Shown here piece after piece: positions 30,340 through 37,154 of a stretch of 37,154 bases of DNA. Every line of letters begins with the position of its first letter. Within the stretch, counting starts at the first letter, position 1. Below the pieces are notes generated by a model that did no database searches, had not been told where the DNA came from, and saw nothing but the letters and a program-made list of their open reading frames with translations. The stretch comes from a virus. The stretch lies in the IMG/VR virus record IMGVR_UViG_3300034152_000581, positions 1 through 37,154 of that record; one strand, 5' to 3'. The position numbers and the translations under genes were made by a program.

Positions 30340-31368
30340 TCACCCAAAGCTAATGGAAGGCGCCTGGAGAGTAGATCCAGCATAAGGATTAGCTGTCATT
30401 GCAGTACGAACCGTGGCACCAGTTTCTGCTTGTGCGCCAGTGGCTAATTTACCTGCTGTGGCCAAGGTACCAAGCATTGCATAGTTTTGGCCCATCGTAT
30501 TAACCATTGCTTGCTGACGAGTTAACTGATTACGTTGAAACTGTTCAGCGATAGGCATTAAACGTTGTTGTGCTTGAACCATCATGTCAATATCATTCTG
30601 CCTTAAATCTTTACTTGCCGCAATGAATTGATTCATGCCAGCCTGGCCAAGCTCCATTTCGAGTTCAGCCAAACGCCTAATCGTACCCTCTTGCTCAGAC
30701 AAAGAACCTTCTTTACCACTAATGGCTTGGCCTGTAGCCTTAGCTTTTTGGGATTCGGCCACTGAACCAGCGCCATATCCAAGAGCAGACATCAATGCTG
30801 GAGCAGCGTAACCAATACCTTTTGCAAAAATATTAGGACTTTTTCTTAAACCAGAAGTCAAAGCAGAAGTAGCGCCACCAAGAGCAACAGAGCCTACTGT
30901 ACCCACGCCTGCTTCTAAAGGACGCCCTTCCATTAAACTACCCAATGCCATCGTTGCAGTAGGAGCAAGAGTGGCTCCAGCAAGTAATGATCCACGAGGA
31001 AACAAAACATTACGTGCGTTAACGGGAGGCAAGGGTGAAACACCGCCCCGCCCTCGAGTCACAGAACGAACATTTGCATTTCTTCCCTGACCACTAGATG
31101 TAACATCTGTTCTTCCAGGTGCTCCACGGCCTGCATCTGTTGTAACACCAGGGCGTTGTAAATCTTCAGGTGAGAAATCACCGGTAATCACTGGGCCTTG
31201 GCCGACACCTCCAAACATTCCCTGCAAACCAACTGCTTGAAGTAGTTGTTGCATTCTATTGCCACCTTGCTGAGGCATTACTGTTTGTACTTGACCAGGC
31301 CTTGCAGCACTGCCGCGGCGACTGTAATTCTGGTCCTCGTTTTCTATGTTGCCGGTAACGCGAGCCAT
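30340..31368 (-). CDS. Glycine-zipper virion/ejection protein candidate
   Basis: 342 residues. The N-terminal 110 residues are Gly/Arg-rich and disordered. Residues about 128-205 hold several hydrophobic Gly/Ala-rich segments (LAGATLAPTATMALGSLMEG; GVGTVGSVALGGATSALTSG; GYAAPALMSALGYGAGSVAE). A helical Gln/Met-rich region follows (MELGQAGMNQFIAASKDLRQ). It fits a protein that interacts with membranes during DNA delivery, by analogy with known ejection proteins only. Confidence 0.55.
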   Translation of the reverse strand: MARVTGNIENEDQNYSRRGSAARPGQVQTVMPQQGGNRMQQLLQAVGLQGMFGGVGQGPVITGDFSPEDLQRPGVTTDAGRGAPGRTDVTSSGQGRNANVRSVTRGRGGVSPLPPVNARNVLFPRGSLLAGATLAPTATMALGSLMEGRPLEAGVGTVGSVALGGATSALTSGLRKSPNIFAKGIGYAAPALMSALGYGAGSVAESQKAKATGQAISGKEGSLSEQEGTIRRLAELEMELGQAGMNQFIAASKDLRQNDIDMMVQAQQRLMPIAEQFQRNQLTRQQAMVNTMGQNYAMLGTLATAGKLATGAQAETGATVRTAMTANPYAGSTLQAPSISFG

Positions 31369-31405
31369 TATTTAAGTTATTGTTTCTAGTAATTAGATTC
31401 TAACA

Positions 31406-32389
31406 TTACACACCCTGAGTATACTCTTGAACCGTAGGTAATTGTGATTGGCCTTGTGTTGCAAGCATTGCATTCGCAATCTTACCCATTGCTGCACCAG
31501 CTAAAGCACCACCTGCACCAACGGCAGCTGTTGTGCGTGCTCTAGGTAAATTTTTAGATCCACGCAACAATGCTCCTGTGGCACCAGCGCCACCAGCTAA
31601 TGCACCTGCTGCTTGCAAGCCAACAGGAAAACCAACAATACGAAGCTCTGGTTCACCTTGTAGGTTTTCCATTGTGCCTTTAACAATACCAACGCCCAAC
31701 GGACCTTTTTCGTTATACAAATAATTCATGTAATTTGAATAACGTTGTTTTGTAAGTTCTGGAATATCTTCTTTTGCGGTTTCATATTTAAGTGGACGAC
31801 CTTGGCGCCCCAGGGCAAAGCGATCAATTAATTCAGGTAACACCTGACCAGTTTGCCTACGATCTTCTGAACCCTCTTCTGCATAAGATTGAGCAAAGCC
31901 TTTTGGTCGCCCAAGCTCTCCAGGATTGGTAATATCAAATACACCAAGAGAAGCGCTTACTGGAACACCAACGGCAGCTAATTCGATCACTGCTCGTTGG
32001 GCAGAGTCGTAATTATAAATTCTATCTCCAATAATTTGTTCTGCAGCAACATCGGCAATTGCCATTGGGTGGTTATATCTCCAATACGTATGCCTAGATG
32101 CATCATCAGCAACGTCAGTTAAAAGTCTTGCGCCTAATGCACCAGTAAGTTGTGCGGGTGTGCTAGCTGTAATACCAGCTTTTTCTAATGCGCCGTAATA
32201 ACCACCAGCCAACCCAGGAATAACACTATGAGAATAACGTTTTCTTGTTATTTTATCTTTGCTTGATTTTGACCCAGATCCCTCAACGACTTGACCATAC
32301 TTTATATCAGCCAGTTTATCTTGAATAGCGACACCACGTTGAAAGCCCTTTTGGATATCTTGTCTTATATTTTGTAGTTGTTGAAACAT
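31406..32389 (-). CDS. Virion-module protein with C-terminal glycine zippers
   Basis: 327 residues. The N-terminal 240 residues are mixed alpha/beta and not recognised (HSVIPGLAGGYYGALEKAGI, GDRIYNYDSAQRAVIELAAV). Residues about 255-310 contain two strong zipper segments (LQAAGALAGGAGATGALLRG; AVGAGGALAGAAMGKIANAM). ATG immediately follows the stop of the 192-residue gene. Likely virion-associated. Confidence 0.55.
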   Translation of the reverse strand: MFQQLQNIRQDIQKGFQRGVAIQDKLADIKYGQVVEGSGSKSSKDKITRKRYSHSVIPGLAGGYYGALEKAGITASTPAQLTGALGARLLTDVADDASRHTYWRYNHPMAIADVAAEQIIGDRIYNYDSAQRAVIELAAVGVPVSASLGVFDITNPGELGRPKGFAQSYAEEGSEDRRQTGQVLPELIDRFALGRQGRPLKYETAKEDIPELTKQRYSNYMNYLYNEKGPLGVGIVKGTMENLQGEPELRIVGFPVGLQAAGALAGGAGATGALLRGSKNLPRARTTAAVGAGGALAGAAMGKIANAMLATQGQSQLPTVQEYTQGV

Positions 32390-32968
32390 TTAAACCCCCA
32401 CGATTGCGCCCATATTTGCAGCAACATTACCAAGATCATATTGTTGTGGTTGCATCATTTCTTCTAACTGTTGACGCATATAAGTATTTTCTAAACCTTG
32501 AGCCTGTAGCATGGTGCCAGGAAAATAAGCATTAGGTGTACCCATGCGACCAGCAAGAACACCTTGATTGATCAAATCACGCTGAATGTTTTGTTGCATG
32601 ATTTGTTGAGGCTGCGAAATGTTGCTAGGTGTTACTGGCATTTCGCCACCGGCAACAGCAATACCAGACAAAACAGACGCACCAATATTTACTGGCATCT
32701 CAAGTTTTGAACGTACTTTTTCCTCCACCATTTTTTTGGTTTTGGGATCTTGTACCATTCTCGTCGTCCCAGGGCGCAACTTCCTTACTGCAAGAGTTGC
32801 TGGATAAGATGCTGCTACATCAGCAAGACCATACTTTAATGCAGTACCAGGATCAGCGCCGGACAGTAAAGATAAACCAGTATTTAACCCACCACTAACA
32901 AGTGCGTCACGGGCAACATCTTTATTTTTAGCAGCAAATTTTAAAAGCTGTTGAAATAGTTTGCCCAT
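32390..32968 (-). CDS. Hypothetical virion-module protein
   Basis: 192 residues, not recognised. The N-terminal half is helical and Ala/Gly-rich (NTGLSLLSGADPGTALKYGL); the C-terminal half is Gln/Met-rich (QPQQIMQQNIQRDLINQGVL). The segment LSGADPGTALKYGLADVAAS resembles the SQGEDPGSAGLAAGLGAAGA region of the 19784-20350 protein, so the two may be distant relatives. Its ATG has a TTATAATAAAAG about 30 bases upstream on the minus strand. Confidence 0.5.
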   Translation of the reverse strand: MGKLFQQLLKFAAKNKDVARDALVSGGLNTGLSLLSGADPGTALKYGLADVAASYPATLAVRKLRPGTTRMVQDPKTKKMVEEKVRSKLEMPVNIGASVLSGIAVAGGEMPVTPSNISQPQQIMQQNIQRDLINQGVLAGRMGTPNAYFPGTMLQAQGLENTYMRQQLEEMMQPQQYDLGNVAANMGAIVGV

Positions 32969-33006
32969 TTATTTATCTTTGCATTCTTTTATTATAAGGT
33001 GTTTAA

Positions 33007-33582
33007 TTATGCCTTTTTATCTTCTTTGTCTTCATCATCTTTCTCAAAGCCTGATTTGCCAGATAGCAAAGTTTCCACAGACACCTTACCTTCGGCTTCG
33101 GCCTCTGCTTTACCTTCTGCTTGTGCCATAATATATCCCCTGGGATCAGGATTTTTAGCACTAGGCATAGGATCTTTGATTTTATCGCTGGGTTTAATTG
33201 TTGGACTCAAGCGATATGCATCAACCCAAAACTCATTAAACTCTGGGTCGCGAGTAAAGTTTCTTGGGTTATTTGGCATACCCGTATCAAAACTATAATC
33301 CTCACTCCTGTTAAAACGTCCCAGGCCAGCGAATAACTCAAATTCTTCTGGTTGATTACCAGTGAAATTAAGTCTGGGATTTAATGCAAGTTTTTTAGTT
33401 ACTAATTTATTTGTGAGTTCTTTGGGACCAAAACGATTCACATTAAAAGGTGGTTCACCTTGAAGTGCTGATACGGAAAAGTTCTTTACGTAATCCATTT
33501 TATCTCTGGATTTACGCCTAAAAAATTTACCTACATCATTAAGGTAATCCTCTGGATTGGTAAGTCTTGAGTCCCTTGGCAT
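33007..33582 (-). CDS. Hypothetical charged protein
   Basis: 191 residues, not recognised. Mostly polar and Asn/Arg/Pro-rich (NNPRNFTRDPEFNEFWVDAY) with an acidic-basic tail (FEKDDEDKEDKKA). ATG overlaps the upstream stop by one base (TAATG). Probably a minor virion component or assembly helper. Confidence 0.5.
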   Translation of the reverse strand: MPRDSRLTNPEDYLNDVGKFFRRKSRDKMDYVKNFSVSALQGEPPFNVNRFGPKELTNKLVTKKLALNPRLNFTGNQPEEFELFAGLGRFNRSEDYSFDTGMPNNPRNFTRDPEFNEFWVDAYRLSPTIKPSDKIKDPMPSAKNPDPRGYIMAQAEGKAEAEAEGKVSVETLLSGKSGFEKDDEDKEDKKA

Positions 33583-33812
33583 TAGTCTTCTTTCTTGGTT
33601 TTAGATTTCTTATCTTTATGTAAACCTACCAAGGTTTTGCGCAAGTTTGCTTGCTTAACTGTTTTTTCGTCGTATTTTTCTGGATTAGCTAAAACATTAG
33701 CTTGAAGCTGAGCAGATGTAATACCACGCTTCTTGGCTTTTGCAGTAAATGCTCCAGGGCGATTAATCGCCTTCTGAATCCATTTTTTATCTTTTTTCTT
33801 TTTTTCAGCCAT
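33582..33812 (-). CDS. Small lysine-rich protein
   Basis: 76 residues from ATG 33812, two bases after the upstream stop; a TTG at 33818 is also in frame. Very basic (MAEKKKKDKKWIQKAINRPG ... KAKKRGITSAQLQANVLANP) with a Lys-rich end. The pattern KWIQKAI-x-RPGAF-x-AKAK is one I recognise from small proteins of cyanophages and other phages. Probably DNA-associated in the virion. Confidence 0.65.
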   Translation of the reverse strand: MAEKKKKDKKWIQKAINRPGAFTAKAKKRGITSAQLQANVLANPEKYDEKTVKQANLRKTLVGLHKDKKSKTKKED

Positions 33813-33814
33813 GA

Positions 33815-36289
33815 TCAAAATAATTTAGGTTGAATAACCGCCTGAGATGTTAATGGAGTTGATCTTCCAACCATTCTTTGTTTCATATAAGATTCTAACT
33901 GTTGTGCTGCTACATCAGCAGGACTTTGGCGTTGACGTGCACCATAGCCGGTAACACCTGGAATTGTTCGTTGCTGTGGAGGCAAACCAGCAACACGTGT
34001 ACGTGGACCTTGGCCCAGGTAATCAGTTGCAGTTACGTCAGGCATTGTGCGACGTAAAACTTCTAATTCTTGAGGAATTTTACCCGTCATGGGATTGCGT
34101 TCTGATCGTTTACGAGCTGCTTTACGTACTGCTTCTGACATAAGAACGGAACGCCTAGACGCCTCTGTTTTGGGTTGAGAACCAAGGCTTTCGATAGCTG
34201 CAGCATAATCAGGAGCAACAGGGACATCACCCTCTGGAGCAGACGAAGCAAGTCGCATTGCTTCAGCAGTTATTTCTTCTTTTGTATATTGAGGTTCAGA
34301 AGGACGTTTTTTAGGATCAGCTTGACGTTCTAGATCTGGACGTACACCATAAATATCAGTAGTACTGCCAACACCTGGTTCATCTATAGTTGATGAAGTT
34401 CTTGGATCTTGCCACCTAGAAGCAGCAGCACCCGTTTCATCATAATCACGATAACGCCCACCACTTTGAATTGCGCGAATTTGTTCATAAAGCGCTTCGC
34501 CTGCAGTAAATTCAGCAACATTTCTTCCGCCACCACCTTTAGGATCTGTGTCAATCATTTTACGATCAGAACGAAGTTCCATTGTTTCAGGAATAAATTC
34601 ACCTGTCAAAGGATCTTGTTCACCAAAAACTCTTGGTGTACCACCGGACCAGTCAATTGTTGTTGGATACTTTTTAATGTCACTTGTATCAGCAAGCATT
34701 TCTTGTGCTTTATTTCGCGCACCACGGAGACGCGCTTTTAAAAGATTATCTTCAGCATAGACATCAGGATTTTTAGGTGTATACATATCAGGATTTTCAA
34801 ATTGATTTTCTAATTTTTGTTTACGCGCTCTCATTGCATTTGCCATTTTTGTATTTCCTTGACTAACAGCTTGATTTAAAATATTTTCTACTTTATCCAG
34901 ACTAGCAAGAATTTCTTCGCGTTTAATATTATTAATTTTTTCATATCGCTCAGCAACATCTGCTTCTACTCCCGTAAGCCAGTCTTTCTTTTTGCTGATT
35001 TGATCTTGGTAAAAATCTTCTGCTGATGTAGCAGTACTTTCTGTAATAACAGGTCTACGCAAATCAGCAAGGTCAACTTCTCCCATGCCAGGTACATTTA
35101 CTTTGATGCCTGTTTTTTCAATGACAGGAGTTATGTTTTCACTTGGATAACCTTCTGTTGACATTGCAGAACCACTTTCAAATGCCCTTGCTTTTGCTTC
35201 AGGCATATTTTCAAACGTTTCAAAAGTAACAGGGGATAAACCAAATTCCTTGGCTGTTACCCTTGGATCTCCCGTCATTGCATATATTTCCATTGCTTGA
35301 CGGTTTGCACTATGCGTAGGACCAAATTTATATGCTCCAGGGCCTAAGCGTCTTGCTAGTTCTTGTTCAACTCTAGCGTGAGTCGGCGGCATATTTTTTA
35401 TGGGATCAAGTTCAAAGTCGTTTTGCATTGCATCCCAAACCTTACGCCTTTCATTAATTAGAAAGTTTTTAACTTCAGGAGTTCCTTGGCTAATTGTTCC
35501 TTCCGCTTGATCAATGGGAATACCATCTGCAGTTTGTGAAGCAGCTTGAGTAATAGGCGCATCAGAAGAAGAAGGTGCAACTTGTTGGTTAATATCTTCC
35601 AGCGCATCTACTTCCATTAAGTTAATATCTTCATTACGTTGCAGCTGCTGGCGTACACGACCAGTCATTTGATCTTCACCAGAGCCAACTGCATTAATTT
35701 GTTGATCAACAACAGCTGCCTGTTCGCGTTTAGCAAAATCTGTTAAAGCTTGTTGTGAAATAGCATCAGCTTGTTCTTTTACTTGCGTTTGTAAATCAGA
35801 ACCAGAAACTGTTTGACCTATAGATGATGTAACAGTAGCTGCTGGAGCCTCGACTGACTCCACAAAACGACTGAGATCTTGGGTAGCACGTTTAATAACC
35901 CCTGGATCCTGCTGAACAACTTTCTTTACCGCAGGATCGGACTCTTGACGAGTCAACTCTTTGCTCTTGCCAACATTGACAGTTCTATCTAAATCTTCTC
36001 TATTTAAATCTTTAATTTCTATACCTGACTGGCCAGTGGTTTTAGTAGCTTTAGGAATTTTATTACGTCCTCTTAGAGCTAATGCACCAGCACCTGCACC
36101 AGCTAACGCAAGACCAATGCCTACACCCATAGACATAGGATCAAACCCACCTTCCTGAGGTTGCTTAAGCTGATTGCGGCGGAACTCGACAACCCGTGGC
36201 GCAAGCTGAGCACGTTCTTCCGGTGAATCAGGTACTTGCACACCCGTTGCTTGACTATATGCGTAAAAATCTGCTGGTGAGACAGGCAT
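33815..36289 (-). CDS. Large low-complexity virion-module protein
   Basis: 824 residues. Residues 47-80 contain a glycine-zipper membrane segment (MGVGIGLALAGAGAGALALR) followed by a basic patch. The rest is polar, helical and rich in Glu, Gln, Thr and Arg, with no recognised domain (MRARKQKLENQFENPDMYTP; LRGARNKAQEMLADTSD). It is the first gene of the minus-strand late module, transcribed away from the 36290-36405 gap. A large ejection or internal core protein is a reasonable guess. Confidence 0.55.
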   Translation of the reverse strand: MPVSPADFYAYSQATGVQVPDSPEERAQLAPRVVEFRRNQLKQPQEGGFDPMSMGVGIGLALAGAGAGALALRGRNKIPKATKTTGQSGIEIKDLNREDLDRTVNVGKSKELTRQESDPAVKKVVQQDPGVIKRATQDLSRFVESVEAPAATVTSSIGQTVSGSDLQTQVKEQADAISQQALTDFAKREQAAVVDQQINAVGSGEDQMTGRVRQQLQRNEDINLMEVDALEDINQQVAPSSSDAPITQAASQTADGIPIDQAEGTISQGTPEVKNFLINERRKVWDAMQNDFELDPIKNMPPTHARVEQELARRLGPGAYKFGPTHSANRQAMEIYAMTGDPRVTAKEFGLSPVTFETFENMPEAKARAFESGSAMSTEGYPSENITPVIEKTGIKVNVPGMGEVDLADLRRPVITESTATSAEDFYQDQISKKKDWLTGVEADVAERYEKINNIKREEILASLDKVENILNQAVSQGNTKMANAMRARKQKLENQFENPDMYTPKNPDVYAEDNLLKARLRGARNKAQEMLADTSDIKKYPTTIDWSGGTPRVFGEQDPLTGEFIPETMELRSDRKMIDTDPKGGGGRNVAEFTAGEALYEQIRAIQSGGRYRDYDETGAAASRWQDPRTSSTIDEPGVGSTTDIYGVRPDLERQADPKKRPSEPQYTKEEITAEAMRLASSAPEGDVPVAPDYAAAIESLGSQPKTEASRRSVLMSEAVRKAARKRSERNPMTGKIPQELEVLRRTMPDVTATDYLGQGPRTRVAGLPPQQRTIPGVTGYGARQRQSPADVAAQQLESYMKQRMVGRSTPLTSQAVIQPKLF

Positions 36290-36405
36290 TAAATTTTATA
36301 ACGTAATTTTTCTTTGTACTTTTATTTTAAATCAAAAAATTCAGAAGGGGTAACTTAGAGTAAACTAAATACAAGAGAAAGTTTTGCAATTTTAGTACTG
36401 GGTAA

Positions 36406-36639
36406 ATGAAAATACCAAAGACTAGTGATGAGCGAAAAATTGAAAGAGCAATTGGATTAGAAGCAATTGCTCGTACAGCAGAAGAAATGCAACAAAGAGG
36501 TGAAGATCCTATTGATGTACGTACTTTTATTGGTGGTGCACGCAGAAAATTAGCAGAAGAAGCACCTGATCCTGAACAATACAGTAAAGCATTGGATTTA
36601 GTTAATGAATACACACGTTTAGTGGGTCGCAAACGCTAA
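36406..36639 (+). CDS. Hypothetical small helical protein
   Basis: 77 residues, not recognised. Helical and charged (MKIPKTSDERKIERAIGLEA ... DPEQYSKALDLVNEYTRLVG). It is divergent from the 824-residue gene across a 116-base AT-rich gap and lies next to the candidate origin. It could be an early regulator, but no DNA-binding motif is clear. Confidence 0.6.
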   Translation: MKIPKTSDERKIERAIGLEAIARTAEEMQQRGEDPIDVRTFIGGARRKLAEEAPDPEQYSKALDLVNEYTRLVGRKR

Positions 36640-36655
36640 TGATAGAAACCAAAAA

Positions 36656-36682
36656 TAGCGCAAACGTCCAGTTTTGACGCTA
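36656..36682 (+). terminator. Hairpin downstream of the 36406-36639 gene
   Basis: TAGCG and CGCTA pair at the base, with CAAA and TTTG continuing the stem after a one-base bulge. It lies 17 bases after the stop. The T tract comes only about 25 bases later, so termination would be weak; it could also be an origin hairpin. Confidence 0.35.
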
Positions 36683-36752
36683 AAATAGGATAATATATTA
36701 TTTTTTAATTTACAAATAACGTAAATGTGTCTTGGTGCGTACCAGGATTTTA

Positions 36753-36780
36753 TTTTTATGCGCCTTGGCGGCGCTAAAAA
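36753..36780. other. Symmetric GC-rich dyad flanked by A/T runs
   Basis: GCGCC-TTGGC-GGCGC (36760-36774) is flanked by TTTTTA on the left and TAAAAA on the right, which extend the stem to 11 pairs with one bulged T. It is symmetric, so it could be a bidirectional terminator or a protein-binding dyad. Confidence 0.4.
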
Positions 36781-36897
36781 CGTAGTATCTTTTGCTTTTT
36801 TGCAAAAACGTACAGTTTATACCTGATTTGGGTTAAAAATTACCTGACACCTCTCACACCCGCCATATGAATGGGGATATGTATAGAAAAAAAGAAA

Positions 36898-36913
36898 GGG
36901 TGGGATGGGTGGG
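36898..36913 (+). other. G-quadruplex motif
   Basis: GGGTGGGATGGGTGGG: four runs of three guanines with loops of 1, 2 and 1 bases, a pattern expected to fold as a stable parallel quadruplex. It lies 40 bases left of the DnaA boxes. No similar motif was noticed elsewhere in the window. Confidence 0.7.
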
Positions 36914-36952
36914 TTAGGTAGTAGCTAACAGCGGGAGGATGTTTACACAGCC

Positions 36953-36985
36953 TGTGGAAAACTCACAGGAAGTTGTGGAAAACTC
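36953..36985. other. Two DnaA boxes of cyanobacterial type
   Basis: TGTGGAAAACTC occurs at 36953-36964 and 36974-36985, 21 bases apart (two helical turns, same face). TGTGGAAAA is the reverse of TTTTCCACA, the DnaA box used in cyanobacteria. A weaker inverted match, GTTTACACA, lies at 36941-36949. This suggests use of host DnaA at an origin. Confidence 0.55.
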
Positions 36986-36988
36986 CGA

Positions 36989-37008
36989 GGTAAGTATATT
37001 TGCTTACC
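36989..37008. other. Inverted repeat next to DnaA boxes
   Basis: GGTAAG (36989-36994) and CTTACC (37003-37008) flank an 8-base AT-rich loop, and TTTTTTT follows shortly after. It may be a weak plus-strand terminator or part of the origin structure. Confidence 0.35.
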
Positions 37009-37154
37009 GTTACTTTTTTTCGTGACACTCGCAACCCATTCTAGCATACCTCAGCTTTTTTGTCAAACTTGGGACATCCCCGCTCCTGCTTGACAGGAAT
37101 GATTGTTAGTCACAGGGGATAGACGGGGGCTGCGCATCCGTAACACGCAGATTG

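Larger units (their letters stand above)
36640..37154. other. Non-coding right end, candidate replication origin region
   Basis: 515 bases without a credible gene on either strand. Contents in order: hairpin at 36656-36682, AT-rich block 36683-36720, GC-rich dyad 36760-36774, G-quadruplex motif 36898-36913, two DnaA boxes 36953-36982, inverted repeat 36989-37008 and a T tract. The density of signals and absence of coding suggest a replication or end-processing region. Confidence 0.5.

Noticed and set aside
37079-37110. TTGACA followed by a possible promoter near the right edge
   Set aside because: No -10 hexamer at 16-18 bases and no gene visible downstream within the window.
36640-37154. 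tRNA gene in the non-coding right end
   Set aside because: No T-loop (GGTTCRA) with matching acceptor stem could be found.

Overview
This window is most likely part of the genome of a tailed double-stranded DNA phage of a cyanobacterium. The phage assignment rests on a large terminase, a portal, a scaffold-like protein, a capsid protein, two or three cell-wall hydrolases and a repeat-built tail fibre. The cyanobacterial link rests on an NblA-like protein, cyanobacterial-type DnaA boxes (TGTGGAAAA), dCTP deaminase, DUF3310 and small basic proteins of a type common in cyanophages. Base composition is about 42-45% GC. I see no tRNA, CRISPR array or insertion sequence.

Layout. Almost all structural genes run on the minus strand, so transcription goes from the right end towards the left. 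In that order: 36289-28200 holds a late module of Gly/Ala-rich, coiled-coil and low-complexity proteins, probably virion or ejection proteins. 28200-25107 holds tiny basic or Gln-rich proteins, a small-terminase candidate and the large terminase. 25072-23628 holds a membrane-anchored coiled coil, an AbrB-like protein, a sulfotransferase and a Gly/Pro/Met-rich protein. 23595-17600 holds two small basic proteins, the portal, the scaffold, a Gly/Ala protein, the intron-split capsid gene and an abundant structural protein. 16778-10635 holds a helix-hairpin-helix protein, an M23-type peptidase, an adaptor-like protein, a lambda-R-type transglycosylase and several virion proteins. 10526-5379 holds a degenerate integrase-like gene, an HNH nuclease, a 921-residue DUF4214 protein, a basic protein, a GH24 lysozyme and the NblA-like protein. 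The tail fibre runs off the left edge.

Plus-strand islands carry regulatory and nucleotide or DNA-metabolism genes. 1753-4295 has a helix-turn-helix protein, two unknowns, a Dam-like protein and dCTP deaminase. 4736-5382 has an unknown overlapping a DUF3310 gene. 9935-10147 has an excisionase-like gene, and 36406-36639 has a small unknown. The last 515 bases are non-coding and contain a G-quadruplex motif next to two DnaA boxes, a plausible replication origin.

Main points of interest: (1) the portal gene and the scaffold gene share 578 bases in different frames, and the shared DNA is about 61% GC; two shorter overlaps of the same kind occur elsewhere. (2) The capsid gene is interrupted by an 890-base group I intron encoding a LAGLIDADG endonuclease, with splice sites fixed by P1 and P10 pairings. 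(3) A candidate origin lies at the right end. (4) There are an NblA-like protein and a sulfotransferase. (5) Two wall hydrolases share a C-terminal tag, and one appears to be a circularly permuted M23 domain.
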